This document shows, one piece after another, positions 1-8,752 of a stretch of DNA of 64,000 nt. Source of the stretch: CBDCGV01 sp965216955 (GTDB lineage: Bacteria > Bacteroidota > Bacteroidia > Chitinophagales > JADIYW01); NCBI GenBank assembly GCA_965216955.1, contig CBDCGV010000011.1, forward strand, positions 124,001-188,000. The letters run 5' to 3'. Within the stretch, counting starts at the first letter, position 1. Each line of letters begins with the position of its first letter. Under the pieces are notes generated by a model. It searched no databases. It saw only the letters and a list, made by a program, of their open reading frames with translations, and had not been told where the DNA came from. Both the position numbers and the translations under genes were made by a program.

Positions 1-596
1 ATATTGCTATATGTATTTCCAATGTATTCCATATAATCAGAAGATTCTTTTACTTCTCTAAGCAAAGTAGAGATCGAGGATTTATATAATAAATATGCGT
101 CATTGAAAGAATTAATATCAACATATATATTCCCCAATGAATTTTGAATTATTGATCTTAGTTCCCAATTATCACAATTATTAAGTGCAGATTGGTATAT
201 TTTGATTGCTTCTTTATTTTTCCCAATTAATCTTAAATAAAGACCTTTCAATCTCAAGAATTCACTCAACCCTTCTCTGTCTTTAAGATAAAAGCAACAC
301 TGTTCAATGAATTCCAAGTAGATCGCAATATTAGCAAATTTATTTAATGTTATATCCGTTGACAATTTCCCGAGATAAATTTCTAAGCAATTTCGATTAC
401 AACTTCCCTTGCATTTTTTAAATAGAATATTGTATTTCCTCTCTGCCTCTTTTATCTTTCCTTGCTGAAAATGCTGTAACGCTTCATTCTTTAAAGAAAC
501 AATATTCTTGCCTTGCAAGGAATTATTCAAATCATCCCCATGAGCAAATGTGAAAAAACAAAAGAAACAAATAAAACCAAAGGCTGATCTAATCAT
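1..596 (-). CDS. Exported TPR-like protein, partial (3' end outside window)
   Basis: An open frame runs leftward from an ATG at 596-594 to the window edge without a stop, so about 198 N-terminal residues are visible. The protein begins with a signal peptide (MIRSAFGFICFFCFFTFAHG) and is then helical. Segments such as EALQHFQQGKIKEAERKYNIL and the later IGKNKEAIKIYQSAL / LGNIYVDINSFNDAYLLYK stretch have the spacing of tetratricopeptide repeats. In Bacteroidota, exported TPR proteins of this kind often precede LuxR-like or histidine-kinase domains, but the C-terminus is not in the window, so no function can be assigned. A divergent promoter region of about 65 bp separates it from leuB. Confidence is high that this is a gene, moderate for the TPR call. 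Confidence 0.75.
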   Translation of the reverse strand, partial: MIRSAFGFICFFCFFTFAHGDDLNNSLQGKNIVSLKNEALQHFQQGKIKEAERKYNILFKKCKGSCNRNCLEIYLGKLSTDITLNKFANIAIYLEFIEQCCFYLKDREGLSEFLRLKGLYLRLIGKNKEAIKIYQSALNNCDNWELRSIIQNSLGNIYVDINSFNDAYLLYKSSISTLLREVKESSDYMEYIGNTYSN

Positions 597-631
597 ATTT
601 AAAAATAATAACTTCCATTGACTAATATTTG

Positions 632-639
632 TAATTTTG
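632..639 (+). promoter_or_regulatory. Bacteroidota -7 element for leuB
   Basis: TAATTTTG matches the TAnnTTTG -7 consensus of Bacteroidota and lies 21 bp before the leuB ATG. The longer leuB frame would start at the TTG inside this element, which argues for the ATG at 661. No convincing -33 TTG was found at the usual distance. Confidence 0.4.
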
Positions 640-660
640 CAAATCACAGATATACCAATT

Positions 661-1725
661 ATGATAAACAAAAATATCGCAATACTTCCTGGTGATGGAA
701 TAGGGCCAGAAATAGTACAACAAGCTTTAAAAGCATTAAAATCAGTAGAAAAAAAATTTGGCCATAAGTTTAATTTTGAAACAGCACACATTGGTGCCGT
801 AGCTATTGACGACTGTGGAGAGCCATACCCTAAAACAACACATCAACTATGTGAAACTTCTGATGCCATCCTCTTTGGAGCAATAGGAGACCCTAAATAT
901 GACAACAACCCCTCTGCAAAAGTAAGGCCAGAGCATGGACTCCTTAAAATGAGATCAGGCCTAGAACTTTATGCAAATATTCGTCCTATAAAAAGCTATA
1001 AGGCGCTAATTAAATCTTCTCCTTTAAAAGAAGAAATTATCAAAGATGTAGACTTTGTTGTTGTAAGAGAATTAATAAGTGGGATTTATTTTGGAGAACC
1101 TAGAGGTAGATCTGAAGATGGAAAAATTGCATTTGACACTTGCGTCTATAAAAAAAATGAAATACTTCGTATAGCGAAGAAAGCATTTCAATTTGCAAAG
1201 AATAGAAAAAGAAAGGTTACTCTCCTTGACAAAGCAAATGTTCTTGCAACTTCTAGACTATGGAGAGAAGTTGTTACTGAATACGCAAAAGAATATCCGG
1301 AAATCACATTTGAAAGCAATTACATTGATAGTGGAGCTATGCATGTAATTCAAAACCCCAAACGTTTTGATATAATTCTTACCGGAAATTTATTCGGAGA
1401 TATTATTTCAGATGAAGCCTCAGTTATAACAGGGTCTCTTGGGATACTCCCTTCTGCTTCACTTGGGACAAAAACCTCAATGTTTGAACCGATACATGGC
1501 TCTTATCCGCAAGCGGCAGGACAAAATAGAGCCAATCCGATAGCTACTATTCTATCTGCTGCAATGCTCTTAGAATATTCTTTTGAAATGATTGAAGAAA
1601 GTAAAACAATAGTTCAGGCAGTCGAAAAAGCTCTAAATGAAGGTGTTGTTACTGAAGATATTGATAATGGTAAATATTCTACTACTGAGGTGGGAGATAA
1701 AATAGCTGAATTTATATTATCGTGA
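661..1725 (+). CDS. leuB: 3-isopropylmalate dehydrogenase
   Basis: Oxidises and decarboxylates 3-isopropylmalate to 2-oxoisocaproate with NAD+ in cytoplasmic leucine synthesis. The 354 aa product shows the beta-decarboxylating dehydrogenase hallmarks: ILPGDGIGPEI near the N-terminus, the substrate-binding arginine region RPEHGLLKMRSGLELYANIR, RELISGIYFGEPRG, the DKANVL lysine, the metal-binding aspartates in LFGDIISDEASVITGSLG, and the NAD-binding EPIHGSYPQAAGQNRANP segment. Length is normal. The ATG at 661 was chosen because the upstream TTG lies in a promoter element. No leuA, leuC or leuD is adjacent, which is unusual because these genes are often clustered. The stop overlaps the GTG start of the next gene. 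Confidence 0.96.
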   Translation: MINKNIAILPGDGIGPEIVQQALKALKSVEKKFGHKFNFETAHIGAVAIDDCGEPYPKTTHQLCETSDAILFGAIGDPKYDNNPSAKVRPEHGLLKMRSGLELYANIRPIKSYKALIKSSPLKEEIIKDVDFVVVRELISGIYFGEPRGRSEDGKIAFDTCVYKKNEILRIAKKAFQFAKNRKRKVTLLDKANVLATSRLWREVVTEYAKEYPEITFESNYIDSGAMHVIQNPKRFDIILTGNLFGDIISDEASVITGSLGILPSASLGTKTSMFEPIHGSYPQAAGQNRANPIATILSAAMLLEYSFEMIEESKTIVQAVEKALNEGVVTEDIDNGKYSTTEVGDKIAEFILS

Positions 1726-2705
1726 AATATTCTCTTATAATTCCAACGTTCAAAAGAAAGGACGAAGTCGAAGAATGCCTACAAAGTCTAACGCTTCAAA
1801 CTTATAAAGAGTTTGAAGTAATTATTGCAGACGGGACTCCTGGCAAAAGCTTAAAAGAGTCAACTATTCCCTTTAAAGAACAATTAAATCTTACCTTTTT
1901 ATATGAAGAGTACATTGGTGTAAGCGAAGCAAGAAACTTAGGCTTTAAGGCAGCAAAAGCAGAGTATATCATTTTTTTGGATTCTGACTGCATCATTCCT
2001 GAAAACTATATGCAAAGTGTACACAATTATCTCTTAAACAACGAACTAGATTGCTTTGGAGGCCCAGATGCAGCTGACAAATCATTTACTGCATTGCAAA
2101 AGGCTATAAGCTATTCTATGACTTCTATTTTAACAACAGGAGGAATTAGGGGAAAAGAAAACCATGTTGGGAATTATCATCCAAGGAGTTTTAATATGGG
2201 CATAAGAAAAAAAGTGTTTGATGCTGTAGGAGGGTTTTCAGATTTAAAATGTGGTGAAGATGTAGAACTTAGTATTAGGATTCAAAAAGCTGGTTACAAA
2301 ATTGGCTTAATTAAGGATGCTTATGTCTATCATAAGCGAAGAACTTCTTTAAAACAATTCTTCAAACAAGTTTATAGATTCGGTGCTGCTCGTATAAATA
2401 TTTTTATGCGTCACAAAAAGGAGCTAAAAATAACACATTTATTCCCTCTTTTATTTACTTTGGGCTGGATAACAGGTTTGGCATTTTTTGTTATTTTAAA
2501 ACCTTTAGGTGCAATTATATTACTATTCTACACCATATATCTGGCAAGTATATTCTTACATGCTACTACCAAAAACAAAAGTATAAAAATTGGAGTCTTA
2601 AGTTCTATAACAACATTAACACAGTTTACGGGATATGGATGGGGAATGTTAAAAAATTTAATTGCAATTTTTGTTCTAAACAAAAAAGAAGGAATAAAAC
2701 TATAA
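1722..2705 (+). CDS. Family 2 glycosyltransferase, membrane-associated
   Basis: Transfers a sugar from a nucleotide-sugar donor; the acceptor cannot be read from sequence. The 327 aa protein opens with the GT-A signature YSLIIPTFKRKDEVEECLQS, has a metal-binding DxD-type motif in FLDSDCIIP (about residue 85), and a GEDVELSIRIQKAGY segment carrying the likely catalytic acidic residues. About 80 C-terminal residues form two hydrophobic helices (LFPLLFTLGWITGLAFFVIL and a following one), consistent with anchoring at the inner membrane. It starts with GTG inside the leuB stop (GTGA overlap), so the two are translationally coupled although a biochemical link to leucine synthesis is not obvious. 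It may act in surface polysaccharide or glycolipid assembly. Confidence 0.85.
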   Translation: MKYSLIIPTFKRKDEVEECLQSLTLQTYKEFEVIIADGTPGKSLKESTIPFKEQLNLTFLYEEYIGVSEARNLGFKAAKAEYIIFLDSDCIIPENYMQSVHNYLLNNELDCFGGPDAADKSFTALQKAISYSMTSILTTGGIRGKENHVGNYHPRSFNMGIRKKVFDAVGGFSDLKCGEDVELSIRIQKAGYKIGLIKDAYVYHKRRTSLKQFFKQVYRFGAARINIFMRHKKELKITHLFPLLFTLGWITGLAFFVILKPLGAIILLFYTIYLASIFLHATTKNKSIKIGVLSSITTLTQFTGYGWGMLKNLIAIFVLNKKEGIKL

Positions 2706-2751
2706 TCAGATATTTAACAAAATATCCTTAACCTACACAAATAACAACAAA

Positions 2752-5700
2752 CTAGATAACTTTAATATTAGCTTCTTTAATTTTCTTTTCAGAAAGCTTT
2801 GATGGACTTTCAAATAATAAATCTTCTCCTGATCCTGTTTTTGGAAATGCAATAACCTCTCTAATTGAGGTTTTTTTCTCTAAAATCATAATTAAACGAT
2901 CTACGCCCCATGCAATACCCCCATGTGGTGGAGCTCCATATTGAAAAGCTTGATACATATGTCCCACACTATCTTCCATTTCTGCCTTACTATAACCCAT
3001 ATTCTTAAATGTTGCTTCTAGTATTTCCGCTCTATGTGCTCTAACAGATCCACCACCTATCTCAAATCCGTTTAAAATCATATCGTATTGTTGAGATATT
3101 ATTTCTCCTATCCGAGTGCCATTCATATGACTACTTAAAAATTCCTCCTTGGGCATTGAAAATGGGTTATGAGAAAAGGTCCAACTTTCATCATCTGTTC
3201 TTTCAAACATCGGAAAATCAACAACCCAAGCTGGGCATAATTCTTTGGGGTCTATTAATCCTAACATATCACCTAAAGCTTGCCTAACAACGTCCAATGC
3301 TTTATTTGCCGTTTTAAAGTCTGCAGCAGAGAAGAAAACTATGTCGCCAGGAATGGCATTTGTTTCTATTACTATTTTCCGTGCGACATCCTCCCCTAAA
3401 TACTTAATTATTGGAGATTGCAAATCATCTGTATTCACGATAATATAGGCCAACCCCCCAAGCCCGTTCTCTTGGGCTAGTTTAGTCAATTTTTCAATTT
3501 GTCCTTTTGACAATCGTTTTTCCTGATACTTTCCATCAACTTTAATACACTTAACAATTCCACCAGCATCTATTGGTTTAGTAAACACCTGAAAAGAAGT
3601 TTCTTTTACAATCTCAGTAATATCTTGCATTTCTAATCCAAAACGCATATCAGGCCTATCGGTTCCATACTTTTCCATCGCCTCATAAAAAGAAATTATC
3701 TTAAATGGTAAAAGCTTCCACTTTTTACCATAAACTTGCCTAATAACTTCATTAAATAATTTGGTGTTCAAATCAATTATGTCTTGCATTCCCACAAAGG
3801 CCATCTCCATATCCAGTTGAGTAAATTCTGGCTGTCTATCACCACGAGAATCTTCATCTCTAAAACAACGTGCAACCTGAAAATACTTTTCAAAACCTCC
3901 AACCATTAGCATCTGCTTAAATTGTTGAGGAGCTTGTGGAAGTGTATAAAACGATCCCGGAAACTTTCTACTTGGAACTATAAACTCCCTAGCTCCTTCA
4001 TCAGTTCCAGCCGTTAAAATTGGAGTTTCAATTTCTATAAAGTTTTCTTCATCCAAAAGGTCCCGGATAAGTTTTATAACCTTATGCCTATTTATTATTG
4101 CTCTACGATTTTCATTATTTCTATGATCTAAATATTTATATTTAAACCTAATATTCTCATTTACTTTAGAAGCTCTTTTTATTTCAAATGGTAGTGTTTT
4201 TGAAAAATTAAGAACATTTATATCAAAAGCATTTAACTCCAACTTCCCAGTTCTTAAACTCAAGTTATAATCTTCAACATCTCTTTTAATTATCTGTCCC
4301 TCAACCATTAGAACCGACTCTGGTTTTAATTTTGCTAAATCATCTAAATTTGAAAAGGCCTCTCTGCTTAATCGAACTTGCAAAACTTCATTGCTAGAAT
4401 CTCTAAAATCAATAAACACCAATTCTCCATGATCTCTAACGCTTGAAACCCAACCTGAAACAATTACACGACTATCTAAATTTTCTTCGGATAACTCAGA
4501 AATTACATGGGTTCTATATTGATCTTTTATAATTATCTCTTTCCCAAGAACATTTTCTGCTCCACTTTCTCCTTCCACTTCTTTTTTAGTAAAACCCTTA
4601 TCTTTTCTATTACTTTTCTGCGCATTTACCCTCTCCTTTTCCTTCTCTGACAATGCACTTATAATCATTTTTCTTATAACCTTTCCAGAGGCCCCTTTCC
4701 CTATCTTAGCTATTACCTTTCCTACAAGTACACCTGCTTTCCCCTCATTACCAGACTTTATTTCATCAGCGATAGCCTCATTCGACGCTATAATTTCAAG
4801 TACTGCATTTTTAATCTTTTCTTCAGAAATATTATTCTCCTTAATATATGCTTGATAATCAAAACTAGAATCTTGAATTAAGTTTTTTATAGCATTCTTA
4901 AGTAACGCAATCGTTATTGTACCATTCTGAAACAAAGAAAACAGATTAGAAAAGGCCTCTATGTTATGTGCTTTCCCATACTCCTCTGGCTTTAAACTAT
5001 TCAACAATGTTTTTGCAACAAAGAGTATATCATCAATTGAATTATTAATCTCCAGCAAAACCCTAGTATGCTCAATATTTGAGGTAAAAAACTTTGCATC
5101 TTGTGGTCTTATTCCACCATCAATTAATTTTTTCTCTATTGCAAACGGAAGTATATTTTGATCTACCTTAATTTCATCTATTGCACTCTTAATATTCACC
5201 ATTGGAATATCAGGTTCTAATGCATATCGGTAATCTGCAGCAAATTCTTTCTGCCGCATTGTTTTTGTCTGCTTTAAATTTTCATCCCACAAAACGGTAG
5301 TTTGATCTGGTCTAGGTTTTTTATGTTCTTTAAAATAGGCCAATTGCTTTTCTACCTCTTCTTCTAAAGCCTTTACCATAAAGCGAAAAGAGTTAAGGTT
5401 TTTTATTTCTGTTCGAGGATTAAGTTTTTTACTATTTTTCTTTCTGAGAGAAACACTTACATCAGATTTGAATTGTCCTTTTTCAAGGTTAGCTTCAGAA
5501 ATTCCTAAATTTTGTACAATCCGCTGCAAATATTGTGCGTACGTTGCTGCATCCTGCAAATTTTTAAGACAAGGCTTTGTTACTATCTCAATTAAAGGCA
5601 CACTAGCTTTATTAAAATCAACCAATGTTTGCTCTCTTTCGTGCATCAATTTAGCTGCATCTTCTTCAATATGTACTTGTTCTAAAAAAACTTCGAATGT

Positions 5701-6075
5701 AGAACCATCATCTCTAAAGCACGCCACTCTGCCATTTTTAATGATAGGATATTGGAATTGGGTTAATTGAAAATTTTTAGGTAAATCAGGATATTCATAG
5801 TGCTTTCTATCCCATGTTATGAATTCACTTAGATTGCCACTAACCGCTTTTCCAAAATAGATTGCTTTTTTAATTACTTCTTTATTAATAGAAGGCAATA
5901 CCCCCATCTGCCCTGTACAAACAGAGCAAATATTGCTATTTGGCTTGTCATCCTCTGTATTTGGACACGTACAAAACAGCTTCGTTTTCGTATTTAATCG
6001 AACATGAGTTTCTAAACCGATAACTACTTCTAAGCCATGCTCTTCCAACTCTTGTATTAATCGATTCTTTTGCAT
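2752..6075 (-). CDS. gatB-aspS: GatB-AspRS fusion: amidotransferase subunit B plus aspartate-tRNA ligase
   Basis: One uninterrupted 1107 aa frame holds two complete enzymes. Residues 1-480 are GatB, the kinase/tRNA-binding subunit of the GatCAB amidotransferase: VVIGLETHVRL (E22, H24), zinc cysteines C35, C37, C50, C53, and the helical plus YqeY-like tail ending IGKGASGKVIRKMII. Residues 480-515 are a charged linker. Residues 516-1107 are a full bacterial-type AspRS: OB-fold anticodon domain, class II motif 2 (RCFRDEDSRGDRQPEFTQLD, from 737), the GAD insertion (about 810-930) and motif 3 (GVDRLIMIL, about 1057). RDHG at 547-550 puts His549 where non-discriminating AspRSs have histidine, suggesting that Asp is also loaded on tRNA(Asn) and then amidated. 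The start is ATG at 6075, one base overlapping the gatA stop (TGATG); a GTG lies one codon upstream. Last gene of gatC-gatA-gatB/aspS. Confidence 0.97.
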   Translation of the reverse strand: MQKNRLIQELEEHGLEVVIGLETHVRLNTKTKLFCTCPNTEDDKPNSNICSVCTGQMGVLPSINKEVIKKAIYFGKAVSGNLSEFITWDRKHYEYPDLPKNFQLTQFQYPIIKNGRVACFRDDGSTFEVFLEQVHIEEDAAKLMHEREQTLVDFNKASVPLIEIVTKPCLKNLQDAATYAQYLQRIVQNLGISEANLEKGQFKSDVSVSLRKKNSKKLNPRTEIKNLNSFRFMVKALEEEVEKQLAYFKEHKKPRPDQTTVLWDENLKQTKTMRQKEFAADYRYALEPDIPMVNIKSAIDEIKVDQNILPFAIEKKLIDGGIRPQDAKFFTSNIEHTRVLLEINNSIDDILFVAKTLLNSLKPEEYGKAHNIEAFSNLFSLFQNGTITIALLKNAIKNLIQDSSFDYQAYIKENNISEEKIKNAVLEIIASNEAIADEIKSGNEGKAGVLVGKVIAKIGKGASGKVIRKMIISALSEKEKERVNAQKSNRKDKGFTKKEVEGESGAENVLGKEIIIKDQYRTHVISELSEENLDSRVIVSGWVSSVRDHGELVFIDFRDSSNEVLQVRLSREAFSNLDDLAKLKPESVLMVEGQIIKRDVEDYNLSLRTGKLELNAFDINVLNFSKTLPFEIKRASKVNENIRFKYKYLDHRNNENRRAIINRHKVIKLIRDLLDEENFIEIETPILTAGTDEGAREFIVPSRKFPGSFYTLPQAPQQFKQMLMVGGFEKYFQVARCFRDEDSRGDRQPEFTQLDMEMAFVGMQDIIDLNTKLFNEVIRQVYGKKWKLLPFKIISFYEAMEKYGTDRPDMRFGLEMQDITEIVKETSFQVFTKPIDAGGIVKCIKVDGKYQEKRLSKGQIEKLTKLAQENGLGGLAYIIVNTDDLQSPIIKYLGEDVARKIVIETNAIPGDIVFFSAADFKTANKALDVVRQALGDMLGLIDPKELCPAWVVDFPMFERTDDESWTFSHNPFSMPKEEFLSSHMNGTRIGEIISQQYDMILNGFEIGGGSVRAHRAEILEATFKNMGYSKAEMEDSVGHMYQAFQYGAPPHGGIAWGVDRLIMILEKKTSIREVIAFPKTGSGEDLLFESPSKLSEKKIKEANIKVI

Positions 6076-7484
6076 CACAAAACCTGATTTAAGAAATGAG
6101 CAAAGGCTAAAATAGTTGCTTCCTCTTTTTTAGCTCCTGTAATCTGAATACCGATATCCGTACCAATTGGTGCCGTTAATGTAGGGAGTCCTCCAAGGCT
6201 AAACCCTACCGTATACGCATCTGAGAGGTACATGTCTAATGGGCTTTTTAAAGTCTCTCCAATTTTTGGAGGATAATTTGGTGCTAATGGCGAAAGGATA
6301 ACATTCACTTGCTGAAATTCTCTATCAAAGGTTTCCATAATTTTTGTCCTTTGAACTCTTGATTTCAAATAAATTTCTTCCGCATGACCATGAGACAAAA
6401 CTTGATTACCCCCGACTATTCTCCTCTTCGTTTCTTCAGTAAAATTTTTTGACCTCGTAACAGCGTATCCATCTTTTAAGTTTCCTTTACCAACCCTTTT
6501 CCCATAATTAATGCCGTCTAATCGTGCAAGATTAGATGCGGTTTCTGCCATCGCTAACGTATAATAAGTTGCTACTAGAGTTTTTGCGTCAAAAAAATCC
6601 ATTTCAACTACATCCACACCTTTTGCTCGTAATATATTTATCGCTTCAAGAAAATCTTTTTTGATTTTTGGATCTAGATTCTTGTTTTCAACGAAATTCT
6701 TATAATATCCAACTTTAAAAAAATCAGCATTATACGTTTTATTAAGAATTTCGGGATCAATAATTTTTGAACTAATGGTTGTCTGATCTCTATAATCCTT
6801 ACCACTTAGCACATTTAATAAGATCAATATGTCCTCTAGGCTTTTTGAAAATGGACCAACACAATCTGTAGAAGATGCATATGCCATGAGGCCATATCTA
6901 GAAATTCGTCCATAAGTAGGCTTTAATCCATATATTTTATTATAACCTGCAGGCTGTCTAATAGACCCACCTGTGTCTCCACCAATAGAAAACGTTGTAA
7001 AACCCTTAGCTACATTCACTGCACTCCCTCCACTTGATCCTCCCGCAACTAGTGTTTCGTCATGAGCATTTTTCACCGCTCCAAAAACTGTATTTTCACT
7101 ACTACTACCATGACCAAAACTATCACAATTTTCCCTTACTATTGGAATGGCTCCTGCATTTAATAATTTCTGGATTGAAGTGGCGGTATATGGCGCTTTA
7201 TAATTTCTAAGCATATCAGAACTTGCTGATGCATAAGTCCCTTGAAGTAGGTAAACATCTTTTAATCCAAATGGGACACCTTCTAATAAGCCAATTTCTT
7301 CTCCCCTTTGAATTTTGGCGTCAATATGATCAGCTTTCTCTAAAGCGTATTCTTCAAGTAAAAAATTACTCGTATTATTTACACTTTCCCTAAGCTGCTT
7401 TAATCTATCATTGATGAGATCTCTACATGTATATTCCTTACTCACCAATGCCTGATGTACTTCTCGGATTTCTGACACACTCAC
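6075..7484 (-). CDS. gatA: Aspartyl/glutamyl-tRNA amidotransferase subunit A
   Basis: Glutaminase subunit of GatCAB: it hydrolyses glutamine and channels ammonia to GatB, converting Asp-tRNA(Asn) or Glu-tRNA(Gln) to the amide. The 469 aa amidase-signature protein has the Ser-cisSer-Lys triad at the expected spacing: Lys75 in PFGLKDVYL, Ser150 in AGGSSGGSA and nucleophile Ser174 in GGDTGGSIRQPAGYN. The start is GTG at 7484, three bases after the gatC stop; the N-terminal helix MSVSEIREVHQALVSKEYTC matches the family. It overlaps the GTG/ATG start region of the gatB-aspS fusion. A second amidase-signature gene at 26723-28123 is a different enzyme. Confidence 0.96.
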   Translation of the reverse strand: MSVSEIREVHQALVSKEYTCRDLINDRLKQLRESVNNTSNFLLEEYALEKADHIDAKIQRGEEIGLLEGVPFGLKDVYLLQGTYASASSDMLRNYKAPYTATSIQKLLNAGAIPIVRENCDSFGHGSSSENTVFGAVKNAHDETLVAGGSSGGSAVNVAKGFTTFSIGGDTGGSIRQPAGYNKIYGLKPTYGRISRYGLMAYASSTDCVGPFSKSLEDILILLNVLSGKDYRDQTTISSKIIDPEILNKTYNADFFKVGYYKNFVENKNLDPKIKKDFLEAINILRAKGVDVVEMDFFDAKTLVATYYTLAMAETASNLARLDGINYGKRVGKGNLKDGYAVTRSKNFTEETKRRIVGGNQVLSHGHAEEIYLKSRVQRTKIMETFDREFQQVNVILSPLAPNYPPKIGETLKSPLDMYLSDAYTVGFSLGGLPTLTAPIGTDIGIQITGAKKEEATILAFAHFLNQVL

Positions 7485-7487
7485 TAT

Positions 7488-7763
7488 TTAATCTTCTATA
7501 ACTTTAGGAACTACTAGATAACCGTTTTTATCTGAAGGAAAATTCTCTTTAATGATATTCTTCTCAATATCTGAGCTCTCTATAATCTTATCTTCTCTTA
7601 GGTCTTCTAAAGAAACTGCTTCTTTATTATTAAGCATCGTCGAACTGTTTCCTTTAACGTCAGATGCTGCATTTTTAATTATATCAAATAATGCATTAAT
7701 ATCCGATGAAGGTTCTGCTCCTTTTATACTTGAGAGCACCTCTAATGTCATAATTTTGCTCAT
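7488..7763 (-). CDS. gatC: Aspartyl/glutamyl-tRNA amidotransferase subunit C (divergent)
   Basis: Small 91 aa protein that in GatCAB wraps between GatA and GatB and stabilises the complex. Recognition rests on the C-terminal half: SLEDLREDKI matches the family LRED motif and the final GYLVVPKVIE matches the typical xFxVPKVLE ending. The N-terminal helix is unusually divergent and lacks the common AxLARL motif, so the call depends partly on its place immediately before gatA. Length is close to the usual 95 aa. ATG start; first gene of the gatC-gatA-gatB/aspS operon, with a TATCTTTG promoter element 31 bp upstream. Confidence 0.85.
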   Translation of the reverse strand: MSKIMTLEVLSSIKGAEPSSDINALFDIIKNAASDVKGNSSTMLNNKEAVSLEDLREDKIIESSDIEKNIIKENFPSDKNGYLVVPKVIED

Positions 7764-7794
7764 CTTAGACTCTTTTCTTTAGTCAAACAACGAA

Positions 7795-7802
7795 CAAAGA
7801 TA
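7795..7802 (-). promoter_or_regulatory. Bacteroidota -7 element for the gatCAB-aspS operon
   Basis: On the minus strand TATCTTTG matches TAnnTTTG and lies about 31 bp upstream of the gatC ATG. A minus-strand TTG at 7826-7828 is 23 bp further upstream, within the 17-23 bp range reported for Flavobacterium -33/-7 pairs. This makes it one of the better-supported promoters here. Confidence 0.5.
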
Positions 7803-7867
7803 TTTTATTTTTAGCTGATATTAAGCAATATGTAGATTGTAAAATTCTTAATAGTTTGAGAGATTGC

Positions 7868-8752
7868 TTAAATGGATGTCTTTTTGAACGGTTCAATAAT
7901 CTGATTAATAAACCTTTTAGGATAATTTTCATCCTTTGAAAATCCTAATTCAATATCCCTTCCACTATTGGGGATATAATCTGTTCCAAAAATATAGTCC
8001 CATATACTAAGCGAGATACCAAAATTCACACCATATCTCCTGTCTTCTGGCAAATATTTTGCATGATGCCAAATATGCATGGCTGGATTATTAAATAAAT
8101 ATTTCAATGGACCGTAAGTAAAATTTAAATTCGAATGATTTAAATGACCAATTAAAATGGCCATAAAATGGACGATAAAAACATCTTCTATATTAAAACC
8201 ACCAATAATTGCAATTGGGAGATACAACATTGTTTTATAAACTATCGTTTCCATCCAATGGTAACGAAGATGTGCTGCAAAGCCCATTTCCTTTACGGAA
8301 TGATGTATTTGATGAAAGCTCCATAACCATTTAAATCTGTGTAACATTATATGGGTTGCCCACTGTACAAAGTCTGTAACAATGAAAAATATCAGCAAGG
8401 AAGCTGCCTTAGGAAGCATCTCTAAACTTATTAATTGAAATGATGATACACTTAACCCAAAGACATTCAAGAAATCATTAAACGCTTTTGTTGCAGTATT
8501 TGATAATGCGATAAAAATGATCAAATTGAAAATGAAAAAATTAAAAAACATATAAAACCCGTCCAGCCAAAAGTCTTTCCTGAAGATGGACTGTTTTTTT
8601 CGCCAAGGAAGCCCTATTTCTAACAGCCAAACGAATAGAGAAACAGCAATTAAATAATAAAAATAATTTTTGTATCCAGGGTGCGTGATTTCTCGCCAAA
8701 GATAATTCGCATAATCTCCAAAGGAGCCAAAAAAAGTTTCAACATATGTCAC
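7868..8752 (-). CDS. Sterol desaturase / fatty acid hydroxylase family membrane protein
   Basis: A di-iron membrane oxygenase of the fatty acid hydroxylase superfamily, 294 aa. Four or more hydrophobic segments are visible (for example YFYYLIAVSLFVWLLEIGL and FYMFFNFFIFNLIIFIAL). The histidine clusters that bind iron are present: HIMLHR, HQIHH, HLNH and HIWHH. The fold is clear but the substrate (sterol, carotenoid or fatty acid) is not. The start is GTG at 8752, overlapping the stop of the upstream rhodanese lipoprotein by four bases, so the two are probably co-translated. The GatCAB promoter lies downstream of its stop codon, separating the two units. Confidence 0.88.
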   Translation of the reverse strand: MTYVETFFGSFGDYANYLWREITHPGYKNYFYYLIAVSLFVWLLEIGLPWRKKQSIFRKDFWLDGFYMFFNFFIFNLIIFIALSNTATKAFNDFLNVFGLSVSSFQLISLEMLPKAASLLIFFIVTDFVQWATHIMLHRFKWLWSFHQIHHSVKEMGFAAHLRYHWMETIVYKTMLYLPIAIIGGFNIEDVFIVHFMAILIGHLNHSNLNFTYGPLKYLFNNPAMHIWHHAKYLPEDRRYGVNFGISLSIWDYIFGTDYIPNSGRDIELGFSKDENYPKRFINQIIEPFKKTSI

